Below are positions 5,908 to 14,183 of a DNA stretch of 34,761 nt, in pieces. The translations under genes and the position numbers were made by a program. The notes under the pieces are model-generated. The model made no database searches. It had not been told where the DNA came from and worked only from the letters and a program-made list of their open reading frames with translations. Source of the stretch: Candidatus Fermentibacterota bacterium (GTDB lineage: Bacteria; JAFGKV01). The stretch covers positions 1 through 34,761 of the forward strand of contig JAFGKV010000300.1 of NCBI GenBank assembly GCA_016928395.1. Reading direction: 5' to 3'. The stretch's first letter is position 1. Every line of letters begins with the position of its first letter.

Positions 5908-8900
5908 ATGGCACGCGATGTTGTTCTGGCCCCGTCCTTTCCGCTCTTGCTCCACCGTCTCGTAGCGCGGGTATGCGCCCACCACCACGATGATCCTCTG
6001 GTGTCTGAGATCATTTTGGTTCCCAATGCGCCCGTGGCTCGTTTCGTCGAATCCGCCCTGGCGGCCGCATCACCTGCTCCGCTGCTCAATGTGCAGGTCA
6101 TTCCCATTCGATGGGCGCCCCAGCGCCTGGCGCCTCGGGATGTCCATATCCCCGAACCCCCGGCGCCGCTTCTGCTGGAGGGCGCGGCTCGCCGCCTGCT
6201 CAGGCGGCATATCCCCGCCATGGCGGTGCTTGACGGCGCCGAGCGGGCTTTGATGGCGACATTCACCGACCTCCTGGATGCCGGGTTCATCGACAAGGAG
6301 ACGGTGAGGGAGTTCGGCGCTTCGCTTTCTGTGGAGGGCCAAGATCGGCAAACCCTGAAGTTGTATGCCCTGTGGCTCGAGCTGCTGACGAAAGCGGGTC
6401 TCGTGCCGGCGCAGATAGCCTTCGCTCGGTCGTCATGGCCAGTTGAAGCCCGGTGGCTGCATGTCTTCGGGTTCCTGCGGGTCGAAGGAGTCCTGGCCGA
6501 CATGATCGACCGATGGGCCCATGCATCCTCTGACATGGATGTCGCCCACTACTTCCCCTGCCACCCTGATGCCCTTTCCGGGAAGCTGTTCGGCTATGAC
6601 TACGTGGCAGGGCATGTGGAGCAGGCCCACCTGCACCATGTTTCCGAGCGTATCCGTGCCCCGGCATACTCCAGTGGTCTATTCCCCGAGATCGATGCGA
6701 TCCTTGTCCGGGATACCCCCGGGGGCAACGCCATGCACGACGTCCGGCTAGACCAGGTGGGGTTCATCGCCGCGGCCGGAGAGGCAGGCGAAGTCGAGGC
6801 AGCGGCCAGGATAGTTGCCGAAGCCCTGGCCGAGCCTTCCCGCACCGTACGCCCCGAGGATCTGGCCGTGCTCGCTTCTGACATTTCACTCTATGAACCC
6901 TTCATCAGATCGATCTTCGCCGAGATGGATCTTCCCGTTCGATGGCTGCACCCCGTGTCCGCCGGGCAACATCCCGCGGTCCGTTGGATGTCCACCCTAC
7001 TGAGTCTACCGCAGGGCGGGTTCTCGGCCGTCTCCGTTCGTGAACTACTGGGCTCACCATTTGTGCGGCTTCCCGCGCCCTGGGACGCGGAAGACTTCAC
7101 CCTCCTCGATGCGAAGCTCCGTGAGATGGGCAGTACACCGCTCGCGGGCGATGAGTGGCGTGCGAGATGGTGCGACAAGCCCGGTGAACCGTGGGCAGAG
7201 TTGGCCGCGGCCTTTGTCGGAGAGCTAAAGGCCAGCTTTGGAGCTCAGTCGTGTGGTGGTTTCGTCGAACTCATGCAGGGCTTTCTCAACCGATGGGTGA
7301 CCCCAAAGATCATCGAGGATGACGGAGTACTGGCGGCGTGGGTGAGAGGAATCGAGTGCCTGAGAGACCTGGATACCCTGGGATATCCTGATGACGAACC
7401 CGCCGGTGACATAGCTCGCGTGTTCTGTCATGATGCACTGGAAGGCGTGTCTCTTCCAGGAGCCCAGCAGGCACGAGGCGTCATGGTGGGCAGCATGTCG
7501 GCGGCATCGGGTATGGCGTTCGATCGGGTGGTGATCATGGGCGCGAACCGAGGGCGGCTCCCACGACAGGCCCGCGAGGATCCGTTGCTGTCCGATGCGG
7601 CGAGATCCCGGATCGCGGCGGATCTTGGATATGGTGTCCCCCTGGCGTCCGATGCTCCCAGACGGGACAAGCTGCTGTTCGTACTCACCATTCTGTCCGC
7701 CCGCGAACGGGCATGGGTGACGTATCAGCATGCCAGTGCGAATGGTGATGCCAAGAGCCCTTCACTGTTCTTCCCTCTCATCTTCGGAGAGCATGCCGAC
7801 CAGGTGATCCAGTTTCACACCGATCGGTCATCGCGGCTTACGCAGATCGTGGAACGGGGGGAGCATCATCTCACCGCGCGGGAGGCAGCACGGCTTATCC
7901 TGGGGGAGGGCGACTCGCGCCGAGTTGGGATGCTGACCTCACTCCTTGGCCAAGCCTTCACCTCGGGCCTTGATCGAGCGCGTGCAGTGCTGCGGGCGCG
8001 GGAAGGCACAGAGGCAACCATCTTTGACGTAGGTGCAGCAGCGCCACGGGACGCGATCGTAGGGGCGTTAGGCTCGACAGGCGCGTGGCGCGATCTCGAC
8101 GCCTGCCCCTTTCGATTCTTCTTGGGGCGGGTCCTGAGGATTCCCGAGCCAGGGGAGACCGCAGGGCTTTGGCAACCGACCATGCTGGACAGGGGGAAAC
8201 TTCTGCACAAGGCACTGGAGATGGCCCTGCTGCCTGGGATTCCCGCAAAGCACCAGTGTCGCCAGCGTGCGCAGGAGGCATGGGAGGCGGCACGAACCTG
8301 GTACCTGTCCGAGCATCGTCACGCCGATCTCCCAGGGTTTGTGGCGCTGGAACTCGATCAGGTGGCGCAGTGGTTTGTGCCGACTCTCGAGGAGGAGATT
8401 CGTTTGGTGGCGCGGCGACGTCAGGCCGTGGGCGAGGGTTTGCGGGTCGGTACCGAGCAGTCGTATGATGGCATGTTGACCCTCGATGGAGAGCGGATCC
8501 CGCTTCGGGTCAGGTTCGATCGGCTCGAGAGCCACCGAGCCGCGGGGAAGTCCGTTCCCCTTAGGATCGTGGACTACAAGCTCCATACCCGCGAGAAGAG
8601 TATTGACCGCGATGCCATCAATCTCCAGGCATTTCTGTATGCGGAGGCGATAGAATCGGCCCAGGGGATTCGACCTGATACCGAGTATGTGGAAATCGTG
8701 CCAGAGTCTCTCCCCGCACAGACGCTGTCCGTCGACGCAACTGACCGCACCGCAAAGGATCTCTTTCGACGAAAGGCGTCGCATCTGCTGAGAAGCGCGC
8801 TGGCGGGCGTCTGGCACCTCCGCGAGGAGCCTGTCACCTGCGCCTACTGCCCCTACTCGCGCGTGTGCCGCCGCTACGATTCCACAATTCTGGGCAAAGC

Positions 8901-9006
8901 GACGAGGCTCCGCCGGGAACATGACGCTGTCCTCAAGGACCTGGACAGGGAACTGACCAAGCGACTCAAACCGACCCTGAGTCAGCGATACGGAGGGGAC
9001 GAGTGA
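5908..9006 (+). CDS. addB: AddB-like helicase/nuclease subunit with Fe-S nuclease domain
   Basis: 1032-residue subunit of an AddAB-type enzyme that processes double-strand DNA ends for recombination. The C-terminal nuclease has a PD-(D/E)XK core: RFD (D871), VDYK (D889, K891) and then QAFLYAE. Four cysteines typical of the AddB/Cas4 [4Fe-4S] clasp are C733 (in ACPFRFF), C978, C981 and C987. The helicase-like N-terminus has no visible Walker A motif, suggesting an inactive helicase fold. The segment near GMAFDRVVIMGANRGRLP matches the AddB/RecC-like core. ATG 5908 is preferred over GTG 5842 because the latter would translate through the 5844-5888 hairpin; GGGTGA lies near 5894. The stop overlaps addA by one base (TGATG). 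Confidence 0.85.
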   Translation: MARDVVLAPSFPLLLHRLVARVCAHHHDDPLVSEIILVPNAPVARFVESALAAASPAPLLNVQVIPIRWAPQRLAPRDVHIPEPPAPLLLEGAARRLLRRHIPAMAVLDGAERALMATFTDLLDAGFIDKETVREFGASLSVEGQDRQTLKLYALWLELLTKAGLVPAQIAFARSSWPVEARWLHVFGFLRVEGVLADMIDRWAHASSDMDVAHYFPCHPDALSGKLFGYDYVAGHVEQAHLHHVSERIRAPAYSSGLFPEIDAILVRDTPGGNAMHDVRLDQVGFIAAAGEAGEVEAAARIVAEALAEPSRTVRPEDLAVLASDISLYEPFIRSIFAEMDLPVRWLHPVSAGQHPAVRWMSTLLSLPQGGFSAVSVRELLGSPFVRLPAPWDAEDFTLLDAKLREMGSTPLAGDEWRARWCDKPGEPWAELAAAFVGELKASFGAQSCGGFVELMQGFLNRWVTPKIIEDDGVLAAWVRGIECLRDLDTLGYPDDEPAGDIARVFCHDALEGVSLPGAQQARGVMVGSMSAASGMAFDRVVIMGANRGRLPRQAREDPLLSDAARSRIAADLGYGVPLASDAPRRDKLLFVLTILSARERAWVTYQHASANGDAKSPSLFFPLIFGEHADQVIQFHTDRSSRLTQIVERGEHHLTAREAARLILGEGDSRRVGMLTSLLGQAFTSGLDRARAVLRAREGTEATIFDVGAAAPRDAIVGALGSTGAWRDLDACPFRFFLGRVLRIPEPGETAGLWQPTMLDRGKLLHKALEMALLPGIPAKHQCRQRAQEAWEAARTWYLSEHRHADLPGFVALELDQVAQWFVPTLEEEIRLVARRRQAVGEGLRVGTEQSYDGMLTLDGERIPLRVRFDRLESHRAAGKSVPLRIVDYKLHTREKSIDRDAINLQAFLYAEAIESAQGIRPDTEYVEIVPESLPAQTLSVDATDRTAKDLFRRKASHLLRSALAGVWHLREEPVTCAYCPYSRVCRRYDSTILGKATRLRREHDAVLKDLDRELTKRLKPTLSQRYGGDE

Positions 9007-12000
9007 TGGGCGCAGGCGCACGCCCGACTGATGCCGCCGAGCGGATCGCCGCAGTGACGACCTTCGACCGCAATGTGATGGTCGTGGCCGGCGCCGGCAC
9101 CGGGAAGACCGCGCTCCTGACGGCTCGGGCTTTGGTCTATCTGCTCGGTGAATCCCATATCCAGCGACCAAAGCGCAACGCGGCCCAGCGGGCCGACGAA
9201 ATCCTGGCCCTGACCTTCACGGAGAAGGCCGCTGCCGAAATGGGCGAACGCCTGGTCGGTTTTCTCGGCGCGCTGTCGCGACCGAACGCCGCTGAAACCC
9301 TGGAGGGACCGCTGGTTGAGCTAGTGTGGGAACCGCTGAGACAGAAGTACGGGCTCTCCGAAGATGAGATCCGGCGGCGTGCCGCCGAGGCGCTGGAGCA
9401 TGTCGAACGCGTCGAGACCTCCACCATCCATGCGTTTTGCTCATCGCTGCTCCACCGCTACCCCTTCCAAGCCGGTGTGTGCCCCACCTTCGAGGTGGAC
9501 ACGGAGGGGGAGCAACTTGATGCCATTCTAACACAGGTCTGGGAAGCGCATGTGCGGGACCAACTCGGCGACCCTGCGGACGTGGCCGATGCGTGGCGAA
9601 CCGTCTTCGGTGCAGGATTGGACTTGCCTACGCTGCAGAAGTTCGTGAGGGCACTGGTCACGTCGCGAGTGCCGACTGAGCTGCTGCTGGAACCTCGAGT
9701 ACTTGTCGGCGATCCCGACGAGCACGCGGCACGGCTTTGCGATGCCCTGCCCGAGCTGGAGAGGGTGGCGGCGACAATCGAGGGATTGGATCTGCCCCCC
9801 AAACTCAGGCTGGGAAGGTGGGCTCGGGTCGCGCTCGCGATGGGTCACGCATATGCATCGCCCGGCGGCCGTGCTGATCCCGAGGTTGTGAATGAATGGG
9901 ACAAGGTTCTGGAGAATGATGTCGAAGGTCTCTTCAACGCCACGACCGCCAAGCGATTGGCTACTCGGGGCATTTCTGAGGAGCAGCTTCAGCCGGGTGT
10001 AGGGATGATCGTGGAACTGGTAGAAGAGGCCAGGGCCTTCACTCCGGTGGAAATGACTGCCGTCCATGAGATATGCGCGCCGATGATTCGGGAAGTGCGG
10101 GAGCGGGCCGCGCGGGAAGGCGCCCTCGGTTTCGAGCAGCTCTTGGTGCACGCCGCGGAGCTGATTGCCTCCAACGCCGCCATTGCGGCCAGGTTACGAG
10201 AACGCTACCGGTGTGTCTTGCTCGACGAGGTCCAGGACACGGATCCGCTGCAGTACGACATCATCAAGCCGTTCCGTGGCCGGGGACACACGCCCTCATG
10301 GGGGACGCATGGCAGCTTCGTGGTGGGCGATCCCAAGCAATCCATCTACCTGTTCCGTGATGCGGACATTGAGGCGTTTCAGGTTCAGACGGATGAGTTG
10401 GCTCAGACGGGTCTCTCCGTCACCATTGACGCCAACTTCCGCTCTGATCCCCGCATCATCACAGTCGCGAATGCGCTCTGTAGCCGTCTCTTCGCCACGG
10501 GAAACCACCCTCGAGAGGTTCAGCCGGCCTACGAACCGCTGACCCCGCATCGCGAATCAGAAGGCGGGGACGTGCCGGTCGAGGTAGTGCGAGTCGAGGT
10601 TCCGGGGCCCAAGGTCAGCAAGGGGGACTGTGCCCGCGCGGAGATCGGTGTGGTGATCGAGCGCCTGCGCGCTTTGCGCGGGCAGTTCGCCTGGCGAGAC
10701 ATGGTGATTCTGGTCCCGACACGGACGGGGATCGACGAACTGCATGGCGCGCTGCAGGAGGCGGGGATTCCCGCGGTGTTCTCGGGAGGCAGGGGCTTCT
10801 ACACGCGGCAGGAGGTGCTGGACACGGTGCATCTGTTGGCGAGCCTGGCGGACCCCAGCGACAAGGGAGCGCTGGTTGCGTTCCTGGGCTCTCCCGCAGG
10901 AGGTGTCGGCAACGATGACCTGTTGGAGCTCTGCGCGGCGGGCCTGGCCGAGGATTTCACCTATCTGGACGTGGCGGCCCTCGACCGACCGGAACAGCAT
11001 CCAGGCCTTGGAGGTCTGGCTTTCGAGGAGCGCCAACGAGTCGCAGGGGTACTGACCGAACTGGCCCGGCTGCATCGTTGCATCAGGGAGTGTGAGACGT
11101 GGGAGGCGTTCCAGGATCTCAGGCAGGCGCTTCCCGTGGTCGAAGCGTGGGGCTTCAGCCGATTCGGCAGGCAGCGGATGGCCAATGTGGACAAGCTTCT
11201 GGACGAAGTCGAGGCCCGGGTTCGGGCCGGATCGAGCCTGGCGACAGTGGTGCGGGAAATGGTGGAGCAGGAGCTGGTGGAGCGGGAAGGAGAGGAGAGT
11301 GCGCTGGCGAGCCCGACGCTGGATGCGGTGACCATCGAGACCATTCACGGTGCCAAGGGCCTGGAGTTCCGAGTCGTGATCCTGGCGAATCTGCTTCGCG
11401 ATATCAAACCGGAGACCGAGAAGAATCTCTATGTCGCCCGGGATTGGACCAGCGGCAGGATCGCAGCTCGGGTGGGAGCGCTGAGAAACCACGCCGCGCG
11501 AGCCTACCACCTCTCCAGATGTCGGAAGAAGGAGGCGGAGATTGCCCGCCTGTTGTATGTCGCGCTGACCCGTGCCAAGAACCGATTGGTCCTCTTCCTT
11601 TATCCCTCTCTCAGAGGCATCACCTATTCGAGCCTGCTAACGAAGGCGTTGGACGAGGCGTGTGCTGCAGGGGAGTTAGAGGACGATAGAGAACTGACCA
11701 TCGCCGCGGGTGGGGAAGCAGGGAGAGAGGAGGCCTTGATGGCACAGCCCCGTCGGCCGGCCGTTCCCCTGGACGCGATCGTCTCGAACATCCGGCAACG
11801 CCGCGAGGCGCGCGCGACTCTTCAGGCACTACCGGCGCGGCTGACGCCGTCATCGGGAGACGAGCCTTATCCACGGAGGGAGCTGCCCGCTGAGGATACG
11901 GAGGCATACCCCGAATCACGGGATAGGGCGTTGCGTTTCGGCGATCTGTGTCACGCCGTGCTCCAACATCTTGATTTGACGCAGCCAGACGAGGATTTGA

Positions 12001-12401
12001 ATCAGGCGCTTGCATCCCCCCTGGCGCAGCGAATCGCAGGGAATCTCTACGGCGAGCTGGTTGATGAGGCGCGAGAGGTCCTCGCGGCCGCGATCCAGGC
12101 GCCTTTCTTCCGCGAGGTTATCCTGGGCGCTGATCAGGCGCTGCGCGAGCTGGCGGTGCTGGAAGATGTGGACGGCGCCACCCTGTCGGGTCGGATCGAT
12201 CTGGCGGCCCGCTCGGGTACTGCATGGATCGTCGTGGACTTCAAGACCGATCGCGAGATTGCCCCGCCCGAGGAACTGCTCGCTCGCTACGGCGGCCAGA
12301 AGGAGGCCTATTCGCGGGTACTCGGCCGGGCTCTCGGGCTTTCCAACGCACCCCGCTTCTTCCTCTACTTCCTTCGTCATTGTGCTGCGGTTGAGTTGTA
12401 G
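9006..12401 (+). CDS. addA: AddA-like UvrD-family helicase/nuclease subunit
   Basis: 1131-residue SF1A helicase fused to a RecB-family nuclease, partner of AddB. Motifs in order: Walker A AGAGTGKT (28-35), LTFTEKAAAEM (Ia), TIHAFC, DEVQDTD (407-413, Walker B), GDPKQSIYLFR (III), NFRSDPRI (IV), IHGAKGLEF (V) and YVALTRAKN (VI). The C-terminal nuclease shows GRID (D1065), VDFK (D1078, K1080) and QKEAYSR. All helicase motifs and nuclease residues appear intact, so the enzyme should be active. ATG 9006 overlaps the addB stop; an in-frame GTG at 9003 is the alternative. AddAB rather than RecBCD is the usual arrangement outside gamma-proteobacteria. Confidence 0.9.
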   Translation: MGAGARPTDAAERIAAVTTFDRNVMVVAGAGTGKTALLTARALVYLLGESHIQRPKRNAAQRADEILALTFTEKAAAEMGERLVGFLGALSRPNAAETLEGPLVELVWEPLRQKYGLSEDEIRRRAAEALEHVERVETSTIHAFCSSLLHRYPFQAGVCPTFEVDTEGEQLDAILTQVWEAHVRDQLGDPADVADAWRTVFGAGLDLPTLQKFVRALVTSRVPTELLLEPRVLVGDPDEHAARLCDALPELERVAATIEGLDLPPKLRLGRWARVALAMGHAYASPGGRADPEVVNEWDKVLENDVEGLFNATTAKRLATRGISEEQLQPGVGMIVELVEEARAFTPVEMTAVHEICAPMIREVRERAAREGALGFEQLLVHAAELIASNAAIAARLRERYRCVLLDEVQDTDPLQYDIIKPFRGRGHTPSWGTHGSFVVGDPKQSIYLFRDADIEAFQVQTDELAQTGLSVTIDANFRSDPRIITVANALCSRLFATGNHPREVQPAYEPLTPHRESEGGDVPVEVVRVEVPGPKVSKGDCARAEIGVVIERLRALRGQFAWRDMVILVPTRTGIDELHGALQEAGIPAVFSGGRGFYTRQEVLDTVHLLASLADPSDKGALVAFLGSPAGGVGNDDLLELCAAGLAEDFTYLDVAALDRPEQHPGLGGLAFEERQRVAGVLTELARLHRCIRECETWEAFQDLRQALPVVEAWGFSRFGRQRMANVDKLLDEVEARVRAGSSLATVVREMVEQELVEREGEESALASPTLDAVTIETIHGAKGLEFRVVILANLLRDIKPETEKNLYVARDWTSGRIAARVGALRNHAARAYHLSRCRKKEAEIARLLYVALTRAKNRLVLFLYPSLRGITYSSLLTKALDEACAAGELEDDRELTIAAGGEAGREEALMAQPRRPAVPLDAIVSNIRQRREARATLQALPARLTPSSGDEPYPRRELPAEDTEAYPESRDRALRFGDLCHAVLQHLDLTQPDEDLNQALASPLAQRIAGNLYGELVDEAREVLAAAIQAPFFREVILGADQALRELAVLEDVDGATLSGRIDLAARSGTAWIVVDFKTDREIAPPEELLARYGGQKEAYSRVLGRALGLSNAPRFFLYFLRHCAAVEL

Positions 12402-12643
12402 AGGCCTCGCTGCGCAAGGCGGTTACGGTTGACGGTACACTTGTCGTAGTCCTGTCGAAGAGTGTCGACTCGCGTCGTGAATTAGTCTCTTCCGTTCTCG
12501 GAGTGATGGCTTCTCTGTCGCGGCTGAGCCCTTGACAGGCCTGAAGCAACCCGGTTGCTTCACTCCGAAGCGTATGCTCGTCGTTGTCAAACGCCGGGCA
12601 GTGCCGGATGCCCCGCTGGTAGGATGTTTCTTCGATTTCGAGC
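12402..12643. other. 242-bp intergenic region between addA and tRNA-Lys
   Basis: No gene is seen. It contains a consensus -35 box TTGACA (12532-12537), a perfect palindrome (12542-12562) and a -10-like TAGGAT (12620-12625) placed 18 bp before the tRNA. No well-spaced -35 box accompanies the latter. Confidence 0.5.
12542..12562. promoter_or_regulatory. Perfect 21-bp palindrome, operator-like, next to TTGACA
   Basis: Arms TGAAGCAACC (12542-12551) and GGTTGCTTCA (12553-12562) are exact reverse complements around one central C. A consensus -35 hexamer lies four bases upstream, so a bound repressor would cover the spacer and -10 region of any promoter using it. As RNA it would form an 8-bp stem with a 5-base loop, but no T-run follows. 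Which gene it would control (tRNA-Lys, the PC4-like gene or an unseen transcript) is not clear. Confidence 0.45.
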
Positions 12644-12716
12644 GGGGGCGTAGCTCAGCAGGCAGAGCAGCAGACTTTTAATCTGACGGTCGCAGGTTCG
12701 ATTCCTGCCGCCCTCA
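12644..12716 (+). tRNA. tRNA-Lys (anticodon UUU)
   Basis: 73 nt cloverleaf. Acceptor stem GGGGGCG (12644-12650) pairs with CGCCCTC (12709-12715) with one G-U pair. D-stem is GCTC/GAGC. The anticodon arm has loop CTTTTAA (12675-12681), giving anticodon TTT. T-arm GCAGG/CCTGC carries the loop TTCGATT. Discriminator base is A (12716). The outermost pair of the anticodon stem is G-A, a mild irregularity. CCA is not encoded, since ATG follows, so a CCA-adding enzyme is required. Confidence 0.95.
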
Positions 12717-12755
12717 TGCGCGCACCGCGAACATTCCGTGTATTGCAGGAGCATT

Positions 12756-13019
12756 ATGTCCATGGATGTGACGGTCAATGAGTTTCAGAAGTCAGCGACC
12801 GAGCGGGTCGTTGCGAAGATCCGGGAGTTTCACGGACGACGGTATGTCGATATCAGAGTACACTACCTCGCGAACATCTCAGATAATACCTATGCCCCTA
12901 CGAAGAAGGGAATCATGCTGTCGCCGGATTTGCTTCCCGAGTTTGCCGACATGGTAGCCAAACTCGTCGAGGCCTGCGGCAGCGATGGTGCATTGAATGG
13001 AGAGCCGGGCGAGCCGTGA
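12756..13019 (+). CDS. PC4/p15-like single-stranded DNA-binding transcriptional coactivator-type protein
   Basis: 87-residue protein whose core, from KIREFHGRRYVDIRVHY (21-37) through YAPTKKGIMLSPDLLPEF (46-63), matches the PC4/Sub1/YdbC fold: strands carrying basic residues, the PTKKGI turn and a C-terminal helix. Bacterial members are small dimeric nucleic-acid binding proteins; their roles (ssDNA binding, transcription or repair) are poorly defined. ATG 12756 lies four bases after AGGAG (12747-12751); ATG 12762 would have a more usual spacing. It starts 40 bp after tRNA-Lys and may be co-transcribed with it. The acidic, glycine-rich tail after residue 74 is probably disordered. Confidence 0.75.
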   Translation: MSMDVTVNEFQKSATERVVAKIREFHGRRYVDIRVHYLANISDNTYAPTKKGIMLSPDLLPEFADMVAKLVEACGSDGALNGEPGEP

Positions 13020-13066
13020 GGACCGCATCTCGTTCGGCCCGTTGTCTGTAGAGTCATCGCCTTCCG

Positions 13067-13085
13067 CGTGCCCGTAGCGGGCACG
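13067..13085 (+). promoter_or_regulatory. Hairpin directly before the ribosome binding site of the GGDEF-like gene
   Basis: Perfect 8-bp stem CGTGCCCG (13067-13074) / CGGGCACG (13078-13085) with loop TAG, followed at once by the purine-rich Shine-Dalgarno region. There is no T-run, so it is more likely a leader hairpin or an mRNA-stabilising or processing element than a terminator of the PC4-like gene. Confidence 0.45.
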
Positions 13086-13105
13086 GGGGGAGAGGGAGGA
13101 TGTCT

Positions 13106-14101
13106 ATGACCCTCGCACAGAGCCCTTCCCGGTCATCGGCAGGAGTCGAGACCCAGCGGCGGCTGCTTACTTTCTTTGCCGCCGGGTCTCTGCTGCCAGT
13201 CCTGCTTTTGGTGTACGTATCGGTGGTGTACCTGGTGCCAGTGGCCCGTCAGGGCGCCACATCCGTGGAGCCCGCCGCCATAGTGATGCTGATCGTCGCC
13301 AGCGTGATTCTCGCGGTCTCGGGGTCCATCCTTATGACGGCGACATCACGGCGTCTGGGCGCCATCGCATCCTCGCTGGCCGATGCGGTTCCCGCGGTTC
13401 CGGGTGTGAAAGCCGACGAACTCGATCAGGCGGAGTCTGCGGCCCGCCGCCTGAAAGGTGTCGTGGAGCATCAGAAGGCGGAGATCCACAATCTCCGCCA
13501 GGAGCAGGCGCAATTGCGGCTGGAACTCAGGCAATTGCGTGACGAGATGCAGCGGTCGATCGATGATCAACCCGTCCCAGGCACGTGGGACATAGACGGG
13601 TGGCAGGGGTACCTCGACCAGGAAGTAGAGAGAGCCCGACGGTATCACCGCCATTTCTGCGTGTTATTCGTCCAGATTCACCGGTTCGCCGAGACGGTGG
13701 CGCACCTTCCCTCAGGTGAACGGGAGGAGATCTCCCGATCCATCACCGAACGCCTGCGTTCATGGATCAGGCTCAGCGACCTGATGGCGGGTTCTCCTCA
13801 GCAGTACTATGTGATGCTGCTACCGGAAACCGAGATCACCGGCGGTCGAAAGGTCGCCGAGCGGCTGGTGGCTCGTCTCTGTGACGGCTCGTTCGTCACC
13901 CGGTCGGCGCTCGAGGGGATATCGTTCGAGTCTTCCGGAGGCATCGCATGTTACCCCAGCGATGCCCGGGACGCCGGGTCCCTGGTGGAGTGTGCGCGAG
14001 CGGCCCTGTCCGCCGCCTGCGCTGAGGGGAACGGCGCCGTGGCGATCTACAACAAGGACGAGAGGAAATCGGGCAACTGGCCCCCCCAGGTCTCGCCTTG
14101 A
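13106..14101 (+). CDS. Membrane protein with a degenerate GGDEF-like domain
   Basis: 331-residue protein: two N-terminal membrane helices (about 19-45 and 57-77), a charged coiled-coil-like linker rich in Q, E, R and L (about 105-150) and a C-terminal domain (about 165-320) with GGDEF-family pattern, including WQGYLDQEVERARRYHRHF and a strand-loop-strand before VMLLPETE. The signature loop reads GSPQQY (229-234) instead of GGDEF, so the acidic metal ligand and catalytic residues are missing and diguanylate cyclase activity is unlikely. A sensing or scaffold role, or GTP/c-di-GMP binding without catalysis, is possible. Start: GGGAGG (13094-13099) is six bases from ATG 13106 but touches ATG 13100, so 13106 is preferred. 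Confidence 0.65.
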   Translation: MTLAQSPSRSSAGVETQRRLLTFFAAGSLLPVLLLVYVSVVYLVPVARQGATSVEPAAIVMLIVASVILAVSGSILMTATSRRLGAIASSLADAVPAVPGVKADELDQAESAARRLKGVVEHQKAEIHNLRQEQAQLRLELRQLRDEMQRSIDDQPVPGTWDIDGWQGYLDQEVERARRYHRHFCVLFVQIHRFAETVAHLPSGEREEISRSITERLRSWIRLSDLMAGSPQQYYVMLLPETEITGGRKVAERLVARLCDGSFVTRSALEGISFESSGGIACYPSDARDAGSLVECARAALSAACAEGNGAVAIYNKDERKSGNWPPQVSP

Positions 14102-14183
14102 GCGCCGGGCGATCGAGCCTCCGACAGGGCGTCATGGTGCCGGTTGCGTCTTTGCGCCCCGGATTACCGCATCACAGGCGCCG

